Source: Spinacia oleracea (lineage: Eukaryota > Streptophyta > Magnoliopsida > Caryophyllales > Amaranthaceae). Taken from it: a stretch of DNA of 64,000 nt. Each line of letters starts with the position of its first letter. Position 1 is the first letter of the stretch. Location: assembly GCF_020520425.1 (NCBI RefSeq), contig NC_079491.1, positions 46,428,027-46,492,026 on the forward strand, written 5' to 3'. Both the position numbers and the translations under genes were made by a program. Below are positions 46,246 through 57,796 of the stretch, piece by piece. Below the pieces are notes generated by a model, which was not told the DNA's origin, searched no databases, and was given only the letters and a program-made list of their open reading frames with translations.

Positions 46246-49200
46246 TCAAAGCCATTCTCCAATATGCTTGATTCCCATAGCTGCAGTGTGCGAGTTGTGC
46301 TTCGCTTGCGGCAGAGGTTTAGTTAATGGATCTGATATGTTGTCATCAGTTCCAATTTTGCTTATCTCGACTTCTTTTCTTTCAACGAACTCTCGTAGAA
46401 GGTGAAATCTACGAAGTACATGCTTGACTCTCTGGTGGTGTCTAGGCTCTTTTGCCTGTGCAATAGCTCCGTTATTATCACAATACAGGGCTATTGGTCC
46501 TTTAATGGAGGGGACTACACCAAGTTCTCCTATGAACTTCCTTAGCCATATAGCTTCCTTTGCTGCTTCATGTGCAGCAATGTACTCCGCTTCAGTTGTA
46601 GAATCCGCAATGGTGCTTTGCTTAGCACTTTTCCAGCTTACTGCTCCTCCGTTGAGGCAGAAGACAAACCCAGACTGTGATCTGAAATCATCTTTGTCGG
46701 TTTGGAAACTTGCGTCCGTATAGCCTTTAACAATTAATTCATCATCTCCACCATAGACCAGGAAGTCATCTTTGTGCCTTTTCAGGTACTTCAGAATGTT
46801 CTTGGCAGCAGTCCAATGCGCCTCTCCTGGGTCTGACTGGTATCTGCTCGTAGCACTGAGTGCGTACGCAACATCCGGGCGTGTACATATCATAGCATAC
46901 ATTATTGAACCAATCAATGATGCATATGGAATCCCACTCATTCGTCTACGCTCATCAAGTGTTTTTGGGCACTGAGTCTTGCTTAGAGTCATTCCATGAG
47001 ACATGGGTAGGTAGCCTCGCTTGGAGTCCGCCATCTTGAACCTATCAAGCACCTTATTGATATAAGTGCTTTGACTAAGTCCAATCATCTTTTTAGATCT
47101 ATCTCTGTAAATCTTGATGCCCAATATGTACTGTGCTTCTCCTAGATCCTTCATCGAAAAACATTTCCCAAGCCAAATCTTGACAGAGTTCAACATAGGA
47201 ATGTCATTTCCGATAAGCAATATGTCGTCGACATATAATACTAGGAAAGCAATTTTGCTCCCACTGACCTTCTTGTATACACAAGATTCGTCTGCGTTCT
47301 TGATGAAACCAAAGTCACTGACTGCTTCATCAAAACGTATATTCCAGCTCCTGGATGCCTGCTTCAATCCGTAGATTGACTTCTTTAGCTTGCATACCTT
47401 TTTAGCATTCTTTGGATCCTCAAAACCTTCAGGCTGTGTCATAAACACAGTTTCTGTTAAAACGCCGTTTAAGAAAGCAGTTTTGACATCCATCTGCCAT
47501 ATTTCGTAATCGTAATATGCAGCGATTGCTAACATTATTCGAATAGACTTTAGCATTGCAACTGGTGAAAAGGTTTCATCGTAATCCACACCGTGGACTT
47601 GCCTGTAACCTTTTGCAACCAATCTAGCTTTGAAAACTTCAAGTTTCCCATCCTTGTCCTTTTTCAGTTTGAAAACCCATTTGCTTCCAATGGCTTGGTA
47701 GCCATCTGGCAAATCGACCAAATCCCATACTTGGTTTTCAGACATGGAGTCTAATTCAGATTGCATGGCTTCTTGCCATTGCTTGGAGCTAGGGCTCGTC
47801 ATAGCTTGCTTGTAAGTCGCAGGTTCATCACTTTCAAGTAATAGAACGTCATAGCTCTCGTTCGTCAAAATACCTAAGTACCTTTCCGGTTGAGATCTAT
47901 ATCTTTGCGATCTACGCGGGGTAACATTTCTAGATTGACCATGATTCTCACCAGATTCTTCTAAAGATCTCTGAGTTTCATCCTGAATGTCATCTTGAGC
48001 ATTCTCTAGAGTTTGTTGTTCGACTCGAATTTCTTCGAGGTCTACTTTTCTCCCACTTGTCATTTTGGAAATGTGATCCTTCTCCAAAAAGACACCATCT
48101 CGAGCAACAAACACTTTGTTCTCAGATGTATTGTAGAAGTAATACCCCTTTGTTTCCTTTGGATAGCCCACAAGGATACATTTGTCAGATTTTGGATGAA
48201 GTTTGTCTGAAATTAATCGTTTGACGTATACTTCACATCCCCAAATCTTAAGAAAAGACACATTTGGAGGCTTTCCAAACCATAATTCGTATGGAGTCTT
48301 TTCGACAGCTTTAGACGGAGCTCTATTTATAGTGAGTGCAGCTGTATTTAGTGCATGTCCCCAAAATTCTAATGGAAGTTCGGCCTGACCCATCATTGAC
48401 CTGACCATGTCTAGCAAGGTTCTGTTCCTCCGTTCTGACACACCGTTCCATTGTGGTGTTCCAGGAGGAGTCAATTCTGATAGAATTCCACATTCTTTCA
48501 GATGGTCATCAAATTCATAGCTCAGATATTCACCGCCTCTATCAGACCGCAGTGCCTTAATCTTCTTGCCTAATTGATTCTCTACTTCACTCTGAAATTC
48601 CTTGAATTTGTCAAAGGATTCAGACTTATGCTTCATTAGGTAGACATAACCATACCTACTGAAGTCATCAGTGAAAGTGATAAAGTAGCTGAAACCACCT
48701 CTAGCATTTGTACTCATTGGTCCACATACATCTGTATGGATTAAACCCAATAGTTCATTTGCTCTTTCTCCAACTTTAGAGAAAGGTTGCTTTGTCATTT
48801 TGCCAAGTAAACATGATTCGCATTTACCATAATCCTCTAAGTCAAATGGTTCTAGAATTCCTTCCCTTTGAAGTCTTTCTAAGCGTTTCAAGTTTATATG
48901 GCCTAATCGACAATGCCACAGATAGGTGAGATCTGAATCATCCTTTTTGGCCCTTTTGGTATTTATGTTATATACTTGTTTGTCGTGATCTAATAAATAA
49001 AGTCCATTGACTAATCTAGCAGATTCATAAAACATCTCTTTAAAATAAAACGAACAACTATTGTCTTTTATTATAAAGGAAAATCCCTTAGCATCTAAGC
49101 AAGAAACTGAAATGATGTTTTTAGTAAGACTTGGAACATGGAAACATTCTTCCAGTTCCAAAACTAGCCCGGAGGGCAACGACAAATAGTAAGTTCCTAC

Positions 49201-50211
49201 GGCTAATGCAGCAATCCGTGCTCCATTTCCCACTCGTAGGTCGACTTCTCCCTTGCTTAACTTTCTACTTCTTCTTAGTCCCTGTGGATTGGAACATAAG
49301 TGTGAGCCACAACCTGTATCTAATACCCAAGAAGTTGAATTAGCAAGTATACAGTCTATAACGAAAATACCTGAAGATGGAACGACTGTTCCGTTCTTCT
49401 GATCTTCCTTTAGCTTCAAGCAATCTCTCTTCCAATGCCCCTTCTTCTTGCAGTAGAAGCATTCGGATTCAGAAGTGGGTTGACTGACCTTCCTCTTTGC
49501 AGATTTGGCGCCAGTTTGCTTAGTTGGGCTGGCCTTGTTGCCACCTTTCTTAGCATTCCTCTTCTTTCCAGATTTCTTGAACTTGCCCCCACGCACCATA
49601 AGCACATCCTGCTTATCACTTTTGAGCGTCTTTTCAGCGGTCTTCAGTATACCGTGAAGCTCAGTGAGCGTTTTGTCCAGACTATTCATACTGTAGTTCA
49701 GTTTGAACTGATCATACCCGCTATGAAGAGAATGGAGGATGGTGTCTATAGCCATTTCCTGAGAAAATTGCTGATCCAGCCGACTCATATTCTCAATGAG
49801 TCCAATCATTTTGAGAACATGTGGACTTACGGGCTCGCCTTTCTTAAGCTTGGTCTCAAGAATTTGCCTATGAGTCTCGAATCTTTCGACTCGAGCCAGA
49901 TCTTGGAACATGTTCTTCAACTCACTGATGATTGTGAAAGCATCTGAGTTGATGAACGTTTTCTGCAGATCTGCACTCATAGTGGCGAGCATTAGACATT
50001 TCACATCCTTGTTGGCATCAATCCAACGATTGAGGGCTGCCTGAGTGATCCCGTCGCCTGGAGCTTCGGGCATCGCCTCATCTAGGACATACTCCTTTTC
50101 TTCCTGCATAAGAACTATTTGCAAGTTCCTTTGCCAGTCAAGGAAGTTTTTCCCGTTCAACTTCTCCTTTTCGAGAATTGATCGAATGTTGAATGAATTG
50201 TTGTTTGCCAT
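46246..50211 (-). CDS. copia gag-pol polyprotein, intact, 1321 aa
   Basis: First ATG is 50211 (MANNNSFNIRSILEKEKLN); the open frame extends to 50304 but begins at TTG. Domains in order: gag (1-230); zinc knuckle CFYCKKKGHWKRDC (about 251-264); protease with LDTG at about 297-300; pre-integrase HCRLGHINLKRLERL (about 433); integrase with D494, D557 (RSDRGGEY) and E593 (SERRNRT); reverse transcriptase with KAFLNG-like motif KTAFLNGVL and YVDDILLIG at about 993; RNase H with GYTDASFQT and STTEAEYIA; and a C-terminal MGIKHIGEWL. No stop or frameshift, and all catalytic residues that I checked are present. Gag and pol share one frame, as in other copia elements. Expression would start in the right LTR. 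Confidence 0.96.
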   Translation of the reverse strand: MANNNSFNIRSILEKEKLNGKNFLDWQRNLQIVLMQEEKEYVLDEAMPEAPGDGITQAALNRWIDANKDVKCLMLATMSADLQKTFINSDAFTIISELKNMFQDLARVERFETHRQILETKLKKGEPVSPHVLKMIGLIENMSRLDQQFSQEMAIDTILHSLHSGYDQFKLNYSMNSLDKTLTELHGILKTAEKTLKSDKQDVLMVRGGKFKKSGKKRNAKKGGNKASPTKQTGAKSAKRKVSQPTSESECFYCKKKGHWKRDCLKLKEDQKNGTVVPSSGIFVIDCILANSTSWVLDTGCGSHLCSNPQGLRRSRKLSKGEVDLRVGNGARIAALAVGTYYLSLPSGLVLELEECFHVPSLTKNIISVSCLDAKGFSFIIKDNSCSFYFKEMFYESARLVNGLYLLDHDKQVYNINTKRAKKDDSDLTYLWHCRLGHINLKRLERLQREGILEPFDLEDYGKCESCLLGKMTKQPFSKVGERANELLGLIHTDVCGPMSTNARGGFSYFITFTDDFSRYGYVYLMKHKSESFDKFKEFQSEVENQLGKKIKALRSDRGGEYLSYEFDDHLKECGILSELTPPGTPQWNGVSERRNRTLLDMVRSMMGQAELPLEFWGHALNTAALTINRAPSKAVEKTPYELWFGKPPNVSFLKIWGCEVYVKRLISDKLHPKSDKCILVGYPKETKGYYFYNTSENKVFVARDGVFLEKDHISKMTSGRKVDLEEIRVEQQTLENAQDDIQDETQRSLEESGENHGQSRNVTPRRSQRYRSQPERYLGILTNESYDVLLLESDEPATYKQAMTSPSSKQWQEAMQSELDSMSENQVWDLVDLPDGYQAIGSKWVFKLKKDKDGKLEVFKARLVAKGYRQVHGVDYDETFSPVAMLKSIRIMLAIAAYYDYEIWQMDVKTAFLNGVLTETVFMTQPEGFEDPKNAKKVCKLKKSIYGLKQASRSWNIRFDEAVSDFGFIKNADESCVYKKVSGSKIAFLVLYVDDILLIGNDIPMLNSVKIWLGKCFSMKDLGEAQYILGIKIYRDRSKKMIGLSQSTYINKVLDRFKMADSKRGYLPMSHGMTLSKTQCPKTLDERRRMSGIPYASLIGSIMYAMICTRPDVAYALSATSRYQSDPGEAHWTAAKNILKYLKRHKDDFLVYGGDDELIVKGYTDASFQTDKDDFRSQSGFVFCLNGGAVSWKSAKQSTIADSTTEAEYIAAHEAAKEAIWLRKFIGELGVVPSIKGPIALYCDNNGAIAQAKEPRHHQRVKHVLRRFHLLREFVERKEVEISKIGTDDNISDPLTKPLPQAKHNSHTAAMGIKHIGEWL

Positions 50212-50304
50212 ATTAAAAACTACAATTGAAAAGAATAAACAAATAAATAACCATTCACAGTTTCTCTTAATAAACTTAAATTCTAGCATACATGCATAAT
50301 TCAA

Positions 50305-53061
50305 TGTTTATTAAGCATTTTATTCAAGTTATGTGTTCCGGCAGGTGTGAATAAAATGATTCCAAGATCCTAAAATCATTGAAGAACTAAGCACAGTTTG
50401 TCGACTTAATCCTAGAACATCTTAGGTAAGCAAAAGCCTTTTGCTAATAGTCTAGAAACTATTCTTGGTTGATAGGTACGTCTAAGAACTTATTAGGTAA
50501 ACCTATCGAATTTGCCACGACATAAAAGGACTCCTTACTTATATCGTTGAGTTTCACCAAAACTAACATGTACTCACAATTATTTGTGTACCTTGCCCCT
50601 TTAGGACCAATAAGTAACACCTCGCTGAGCGAAAACTATTACTAGATTGATGTAAAGGATATCCAAGCAAGTGTATATTTTGGCATGGCACCTTTTAACT
50701 CAATTTTTAAGTTTGGAACTTAAGGCTCTTACTATGTTGGTTAGATTTTAAGTGAACTAAAATCCTTAATCATGCAACATAATCAAGCTTTTGATCTCAT
50801 GCATTTTAAGACATATTTAAAACAATAAATAACTTAAAACATGCATAAGATATTTGTGATCTAGTATGGCCCGACTTCATCTTGAAGCTTTGACTTCAAA
50901 GTCCGTCTTGAAAATCTCCGTGGGAGGCACCATTTTCTTCAAATAGGATAAGCTATAACTAATTACAACTATTTGATGGTTCGCAGACCATATTTGAATT
51001 GAAAAATAACTTTGGTACTTTAGACCAATTACATTCAAATTAATGGTACGCAGACCATATTTTCTATCCTATTTGGGCCATACTAGTCACTTCATAACCT
51101 GCTAAACAGTACATATACAATATATACCATTCACCCATTCATTATCATGAATGGCCCACATAGCTGGTTAGTAAAACACATTATGCATCACGTAAACATT
51201 TGCAGCAATTAATCAAGGGCACCAATAATCTACCAATTATTCAGTCCTTATTAATTCTAATCGAGTTGTTTTAACCTTAAGGATTTGTAGACCTAATCAA
51301 GAGTTTATGACTAAAAAGCGCTCCCACTCAAACCAATAAATTCATATGCTTTACTAATTTTAAACATAAAATTGTATTTCTAGTCTAACCGGAAACATAC
51401 AAATTTAATTAAAATTTAAAGCTCATATAAATTTATAATTGAATCCAAAAATTTAATTTAATTTCAGTCGCATTTAAATTAATTCATGATTTTAATTTTA
51501 GTAAAATAATTAGAATAAATTCCATTTATTATAATTATAATATTCAAAATTAAAATCCAAGAAATTAATTCAAATTATTAATTTTAAAATTAATTAAAAT
51601 TACGTGAACTGAAATTTTCAAATTAAACATTCAAAACGATCTAATCGTAACGCAAACACCCTACGCGTTGCACGCCCATGGGTCGTACGCACACAGCCAT
51701 TGCTGGCCATGTGCGCGCAGCCCATGCGCTCGTCGCATAGCTGCTGCTGTCTCATCGCAAGCCTCCGCACAGCGCCCCATCGCACGCGAGCTATCGCTCG
51801 CAGTGCGCGCGCGCGAGATCGCTCGCTGGGCGCGCTGGCTCGCTCGCTGTGCGCGCGAGCCATCGCTCGCTGGGGCGCGACATCGCTCGCTGGGCGAGCG
51901 ACATCGCGCGCTGCGCGCGCGAGCCATCGCTCGCTGGCGCGAGCCATCGCTCGCTGGTGCGCGACATCGCTCGCTGGGCGAGCGACATCGCGCGCTGCGC
52001 GCGCGAGCAGTGCTGGGCGCAGCGCTCGTGGCACGCGAGCTTGCGCTCGCTGCGCGCGAGGCTGCGCGCACTTGTGCGAGGCAGCGCGCGTTGTGGCGCA
52101 GCTTGCTTGCTGCCCACACGCGACTGCCTTGGCTCGCCCTTCGCCCATGCCCATTCGTTCATTGCTCGTGGCACACGACACAAGGCAGGGCTGCTGCCTT
52201 GTGCTCGTGCACTACGCCCTTGCTCATTGCATTCGTGCCGCACGGGCGACGAGCTCCCTTGCTCGTCGTCGCATGCCCGCATTATACAACACCCCTTAAG
52301 GGTAACACGAAGCGTCCATTGCTTCGTGCGTGCAAGTTATTTGAACGAATCGCATAAAAATTTAAAATTTATATTTAAAATTAATGACAAATTAATAAAT
52401 ATTATTAATTTCATAATTTTAGGGCGAAAAAATCGAAAATTTATTATCCAATTGATTTCCGATTGATATGGATTCAAGTCTAGGTCATAAAAATTTAAAA
52501 TTTATCGTAAATTTACAATTTTTATGGTGGTTTTTAATCATAGGTTTCTAATTAAATTACAATTAATTATGAAAATCAAATTAATTCTAAATTATTCTAA
52601 TTTTCAACAAATTAATCATAATTACAAATTAGATTGCATAATTAACAAGACTAGGCATTCAAACTTGTTAAACATATGCATTAGGTCAATCAAAAATTCA
52701 AGATTTATCAACAGGAATCGCAAATATTTAATTTAACATCTTAAATTTACGAAATTTTGCATTCGAAAAACTAAAACCTTCGAAAAGTCATAGTTAGGCT
52801 TCGAATTTGAGAATTCTGGGTTCGGCAGAAAAATACTACTTTTGTCAAAATTTTAGAATGCCTTTTACATGCGGAATTGACACAAAAATCACTCAATTCG
52901 GATGAGTAATGAAGAAACTGCCGAAAAACTGCGTACATATAATTAAATAAACGCAATTTGCAATTAATTAACAATTACGAAAATTAATCACCCCTTTTAA
53001 TTCTTGCAAATTTGTAATATTTAACCATGTTCATGCAATTTAGATTATGAAAATAATAAGG
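50305..53061 (-). other. long leader of the copia element
   Basis: 2.8 kb between primer-binding site and polyprotein. It is AT-rich except for the GC-rich island at 51655-52300. No coding region that I trust. Confidence 0.6.
51655..52300. repeat. GC-rich repetitive island (GCGCGAGC / TCGCTCGC)
   Basis: Very rich in GCGC, with repeated GCGCGAGCCATCGCTCGCTG and GGGCGAGCGACATCGCGCGC units, some repeated as a block (about 51860-51935 and 51945-52010). Long Ala/Arg/Ser-rich frames are open on both strands in several phases, which is a composition artefact. It stands sharply against AT-rich flanks. Confidence 0.85.
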
Positions 53062-53076
53062 GGCTCGTGATACCAC
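53062..53076 (-). promoter_or_regulatory. primer-binding site of the copia element
   Basis: Next to the 5' LTR the minus strand reads GTGGTATCACGAGCC. TGGTATCA is complementary to the 3' end of initiator tRNA-Met; one extra base follows compared with the usual TGGTATCAGAGC. Confidence 0.85.
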
Positions 53077-54463
53077 TGTTAGGTTATGATACATATGACA
53101 TTACATAAATCATGCGGAAACAACCATTAACCCAGGACAACATATTATTTACACATAATCATATAGCATAATTTAGATGCATACTCTTTGTTGCGTGCCC
53201 TCCCTAGCTGCGCCCGAACCGAACAAGAACAAGTCTTTTAGGACTCCAAGTGTCGTCCCTCCGTAGATAGTCCACAGCACGTCCGGATCCGCCTTAAGAT
53301 TGACCAACTAGAATCGCCCTTAAGGTACTAGAAAATTTCGGCACTTTTGAGCAAGATGTGTGTTTTAATTTTCTCTCAAAAAACTCACTTTTGAATACTT
53401 TGAAACTTGTGTATAAATTATGACCCCTAGGCCTTTATTTATAGAGTTATGGAAAAGGAATCGTAATCCTAGTAGGATGCGAATTAATTGGAATTAGAAT
53501 CCTACATGAATTCTATTTAATTAATTTATCCAATTAGGAATAGACATTTAATCATACACTGACTCTTGCAGATTCAGGAATCACGCATGAGCACAAACTC
53601 ACACACACACGGCAGCCACAAGGGCCGCCCATGCGCGTGCGAGCAGCAGCCCGCGTAGCACGGCCCACGCAGCCGCGGCCTCTTGGCGCGCGCTGGGCCT
53701 GCCTTGCGGTAGGCCTGGCCGCTGCCTTGGCTGGGCTTTGTGGCGCGCATGCTTGCTGGGCGATGGCCCCGGCTTCGTGCTGGGCCTTCGTCCGGCAAGC
53801 CTCGTCCGATGCTAATTCGTACGATACGCTTCCGATTAAATTTCCATTTCCGGAATCTATTTCCGATACGAACAATATTTAACATTTCCGATTCCGGAAT
53901 TAATTTCCGTTTCGAACAAATATTTAATATTTCCGTTTCCGGAATTATTTTCCGATTCCGGCAATATTTCCGATTCTGACAATATTTCCGTTTCCGGTAA
54001 TATTTCCGATTCTGGTAATATTTCCATTTCCAATAATATTTTCCGATACGTACCATGTTTCCGTTTCCGGCAACATCTACGACTTGGATAATATTCATAT
54101 TTCCGATACGATCCATATTTCCGTTTCCGGCAATATCATCGTTTCCGGAGTATTCATTTCTTGCTTGTGACGATCTTAGCTCCCACTGAAACCAAGATCC
54201 GTCGGTTCCGAATATTCATAGATGGAGTATTTAATGCCATTAAATACTTGATCCGTTTACGTACTATTTGTGTGACCCTACGGGTTCAGTCAAGAGTAAG
54301 CTGTGGATTAATATCATTAATTCCACTTGAACTGAAGCGGCCTCTAGCTAGGCATTCAGCTCACTTGATCTCACTGAATTATTAACTTGTTAATTAATAC
54401 TGAACCGCATTTATTAGACTTAACATAGAATGCATACTTGGACCAAGGGCATTATTTCCTTCA
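53077..54463 (-). repeat. 5' LTR of the copia element (right copy)
   Basis: Same length and content as 43995-45381. Its TATA box is at 53433-53444 on the minus strand. Followed by the CGAAT duplication. Confidence 0.95.
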
Positions 54464-55700
54464 CGAATATCCTTCAAAGTCCATAGAATTTGTATGTTGT
54501 AAGTATCCTGATGTAGTAACATGTCTACCGGCATTTGAGAGTCACTAAATTGTAGCACGTTGAAGAGTAGCCTCAATACTCCATCTGAGAGCATATAAAT
54601 ATGCGAGTGCTTCAGTTTGTAGAGCGGACTCCGCTATTTCCACCTGCACCCCTCCTAAGATCCTATCTGCACAGGTTTGGTGATTTTCAAGGAACCAACC
54701 CATACCAGCAATTCGAGTTCTCCTTTTCCACGAACCATCTATCTGGATGACCTCAACTGGCCCTTCGAATTCTATATCGGTAAGTATTGCTCTAAAAAAC
54801 CCCAGAGGATATATTGGGTCAACCCCCGGAGGATGATGAAAGCGTAAGTTAGCCAAAGGCTGGTTGGTGAAATTTCGCATTGAATCATTCCCTCTGTGAT
54901 AAGAGTAAGAGCTGTTGTAACGTTACCTTGAACGTTCCTGAAAATCCTGGTAATCCTAAATAACCACAAACCCCAAATAGAGGCAATAAAGTAAATATTC
55001 CTCAAACTATCTTTCCCATCCTGACATTAGAAAAACTGGATATAGTATAGAAACTATTCAACGAAGGAAATATCCTCATTGTTTTCTGAATGGATCACAA
55101 GGGATCCAAACCTCCACACTTGTTTCGCTAGAACACAAAAGCGAAATAATTGTTGAAAATCCTCACTCTCAGTTACACATAGCAATATTCACCTTTGTAG
55201 ACAGCCCATTGTGAAACAATTTCCACAAGAAAAGATTCCATTTTGGAAGGATCGATCTTGAGGCTCAATTCCTGATGAGGTGTAGCTAAACCATAGTCCT
55301 CGACTGCTAACATGGCATAAGCCGTCTTGACAGTAAACCTTCCCGACTTATGGAAACGCCAATATTGAAAACCATCTGCATTAGTAGAAGGTAATTCCTT
55401 TGCAGCAATTTGTCAAGGATCATCAAACTCCAAAATGGGTCAACCTTATGGAGATCCCAACCAGTACCAGTCTGGAAGATTGAAATGATTTACTTTCCAA
55501 GTTATAGCGTTACGGAGGCCGACATTGGACTTGAACTTTGGAACTCTACTATTCAGCCATCTATCCTTCTCTCCCCAAACAACTTTCCACTCACAGCCTT
55601 GAAGAAGTATATTACTGACTCTGCAAATTCCTCGCATACCCCCAAATAATCTTCAACCTCGCATACCCTAGAACAATTTTATATCTCTTGCTATCCAACA
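54464..55700 (-). pseudogene. degenerate LINE, RT tail and RNase H domain
   Basis: Minus strand, in order. 55446-55637 reads LLQGCEWKVVWGEKDRWLNS, the conserved stretch downstream of plant LINE reverse transcriptase. Around 55190-55260 is a zf-RVT-like region (KIDPSKMESFL). 54545-54880 is an RNase H of the RVT_3 type: IQIDGSWKRRTRIAGMGWFL with ALQTEALAYLYALRW. The rest of that domain continues past 54464, across the copia element, at 43994-43890. There are frameshifts and stops. The 5' two thirds of the LINE are missing. Confidence 0.75.
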
Positions 55701-55964
55701 CAATATATCATAAAACTAAAATGCTTATTCTAAGGGGAACTTATTGATAAAAAAAAATATAATTGAGTGTTGCTTTCATTTATTTTTGCCAGCATTACAT
55801 AAAGAGCAAATGCTTGGGTGATTTTTTATATTTAATATTTTTTTGGTAACAAAGTTTAATAAAATGGAAGCGTAAAAAATTTCTCAAATTTGTGAAAGGT
55901 GAGAACGTATACGAAAAGTCAGCTACTGTAGGAAGTCTTTTGGATCTGTAACATAGCCAGTCAA

Positions 55965-56009
55965 TGCTAATGCTGATGCTGATGCTGATGCTGATGCTGA
56001 TGCTGATGC
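55965..56009. repeat. (TGATGC)n microsatellite
   Basis: About seven hexamers, TGATGC, the first ones slightly altered (TAATGC). Confidence 0.9.
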
Positions 56010-56021
56010 CGTATATGGGGA

Positions 56022-56090
56022 CGCAAGATATATTCTCCCAGGGAAGTTCCTGTTAATTGTCGCAAGATATATTCTCCCAGGGAAGTTCCT
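56022..56090. repeat. 39-bp tandem duplication
   Basis: Two copies of CGCAAGATATATTCTCCCAG plus following bases, starting at 56022 and 56061. Confidence 0.9.
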
Positions 56091-56707
56091 GTAACATTAT
56101 GACTAAGACTCCTGCTAACGTAGGGAATCCAAGCACTTCTTATATGTTTGGTCTTGTCTGCTAACAACAATCCTAAATTCAATTTTCATCAGGAACAAAG
56201 CATCATAGTTGACATACCCCACAGCTCCAAACATACTAAAGAAATTAAATATTATGTAGTCAATGAGATAAGCATCTAAAAGCTCTAATAGAAGAACTAG
56301 TTGGCAGTTAAATATGGTCCCTTTTTTTATTTCTTTGACAACTTTGCTTATAATTTATAATATGTTCACAGAAACCTCCAACTGAATCCAATGTATATAA
56401 ACTACGTAGTACGTAGTAGTAAGTAAGCATGCAAGAACATAGAACTAGACCTCAGCTCCAGACACAAAACATAGACTAAAGGCCCTACGTCAATACATGA
56501 TACAAAAACACCCTCGCTTATGTTTCTTTTCTCCAACTCTACTCATGATTTTTACTGAAAATGTACATTTCTTCAGTTTTAATGAAAGATAATAGAGTTA
56601 AGCTAATAGATGGGCTCTAACCTTTTGTTTTCAACGTTTGGACCTCATTCCCCTTTTCCGGTCAAAATTAACTAGAGTACATTAAAAGGTTAGGTCATTG
56701 GGTTAAG

Positions 56708-56847
56708 GCTCTGTTTGGCGTACACTTTCAGTCACCTTAAATGATTATTTGCTACTAATTTAAGTCACCTTAAATGATTAGGAGTGCTTGTTAAGGAGCT
56801 GAAATCAATTTAAGGTGGATTAGTAGACTGAAATCCAAACATTGCTC
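56708..56847. mobile_element. short MITE-like element with GGCTCTGTTTGG start
   Basis: Starts GGCTCTGTTTGGCGTACA and ends CCAAACATTGCTC. It has internal repeats of CACCTTAAATGATTA. Weakly similar to 1904-2314. Confidence 0.35.
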
Positions 56848-56909
56848 AAACTAACGTTTGTAGGTCAGGAGCTGAAATTTTGTTTTATAAATTTTTATAA
56901 ATTAAATTT

Positions 56910-57075
56910 GGTATGGATTTTTATTTAAGTGATTGAGCCCATTTATATTTTAGCTTAAAAAAACCTAAATTATAAATTATATTGTTAATTGGGCATAATT
57001 AAATTAACAATATAATTTAGGTTTTTTTAAGCTAAAATATGAATGCGCTCAATCACTTAAATAAAAATCCATACC
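56910..57075. repeat. long palindrome, arms about 65-75 bp
   Basis: GGTATGGATTTTTATTTAAG... is followed after a short loop by its near-exact inverse ending CTTAAATAAAAATCCATACC. It may be a MITE or hairpin. Confidence 0.85.
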
Positions 57076-57700
57076 ATTTCATTTCATAAATGAATTCATT
57101 CCTCTTATTTTATTTTATTTTAATCTCCATGTGCGGCTTGGTTTTATATGAGACGATTATAGGTACACATTGTCGAACCATTTTCAAAATTTGAAGCTAT
57201 ATTTTGTGTTTTAAGTATGATGAAATTTTAGCAATATCATACGTATATTTATGTATGAATTGTGATTTGCAAATGAACTTGTGATGTTTGATGAATTCCA
57301 TTGGTTTAATGAAATGGTTTATGGATTTAATTTCTTTATTTATGAAATGAAATGGTTTTGGATTTTGAAATGCTTGTGAGTGAGCTAAGAATGTACGTGC
57401 GTTCTAAGAATTGAGATATCGAGAGTGTTTGGGTTGAATCTTTTGAATGAGTTAGCGTGAAAGTCAATCAGGGGTTTTAGGAATGAGTCAAAAGGCTTAA
57501 GAAGCATTATAAAAGTAATTGTAATTGGAAGTGCTACGGTTTAATCAAGTAAATGTCGAATACGCACAATCTTTAACTACAAGTCAAGTCTTTAAAGTGT
57601 TAGAGGGATGTAAAATAGAATCTGGCATTATTCTCGATGGGATTATGTCTTTCTTTTAACTTATAGATTAACATTACATTGTTTAATGTTTGTTGTGTAG
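57076..57700. other. upstream part of a decayed DNA transposon
   Basis: AT-rich with no open frame. It probably belongs with the Ulp1 fragment and the CACTA end downstream. Confidence 0.35.
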
Positions 57701-57796
57701 CGTCCACGTCAGACAAATGATGTTGATTGCGGTTACTATGTCCTAATGTTCATGCGGGAAATTGTAAATCATAACCAATCACAAATTCCAGAAAAG
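57701..57796 (+). pseudogene. Ulp1-type cysteine protease exon fragment
   Basis: After a GTGTAG acceptor the plus strand reads RPRQTNDVDCGYYVLMFMRE. The DCGYY segment holds the catalytic Cys of Ulp1/SENP peptidases. Such Ulp1-like genes are often carried by plant DNA transposons, and the CACTA end at 58547 fits that. Only this exon is readable. Confidence 0.7.

Larger units (their letters stand above)
43995..54463 (-). mobile_element. young complete Ty1/copia retrotransposon
   Basis: A 10.5 kb element with LTRs 43995-45381 and 53077-54463, both 1387 bp. All open frames within the two LTRs encode identical proteins and no base difference was noticed. CGAAT flanks both ends (43990-43994, 54464-54468). 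Minus strand order: 5' LTR (right), tRNA-Met-type primer-binding site, a 2.8 kb leader with a GC-rich island, one unbroken gag-pol frame, polypurine tract, 3' LTR. With matching LTRs, both cis sites and an open polyprotein, it may be able to move. The lineage within Ty1/copia is not assigned. Confidence 0.95.
55701..56700. other. intergenic sequence with small repeats
   Basis: No gene. It contains a hexamer microsatellite and a 39-bp tandem duplication, listed separately. Confidence 0.5.

Noticed and set aside
51618-52466. Several long Ala/Arg/Ser-rich ORFs on both strands
   Set aside because: GC-rich repeat composition keeps all frames open; none has a recognisable domain.
55967-56182. Minus-strand ORF with HQHQHQ tail
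   Set aside because: Made of a hexamer microsatellite and a 39-bp duplication; no domain.
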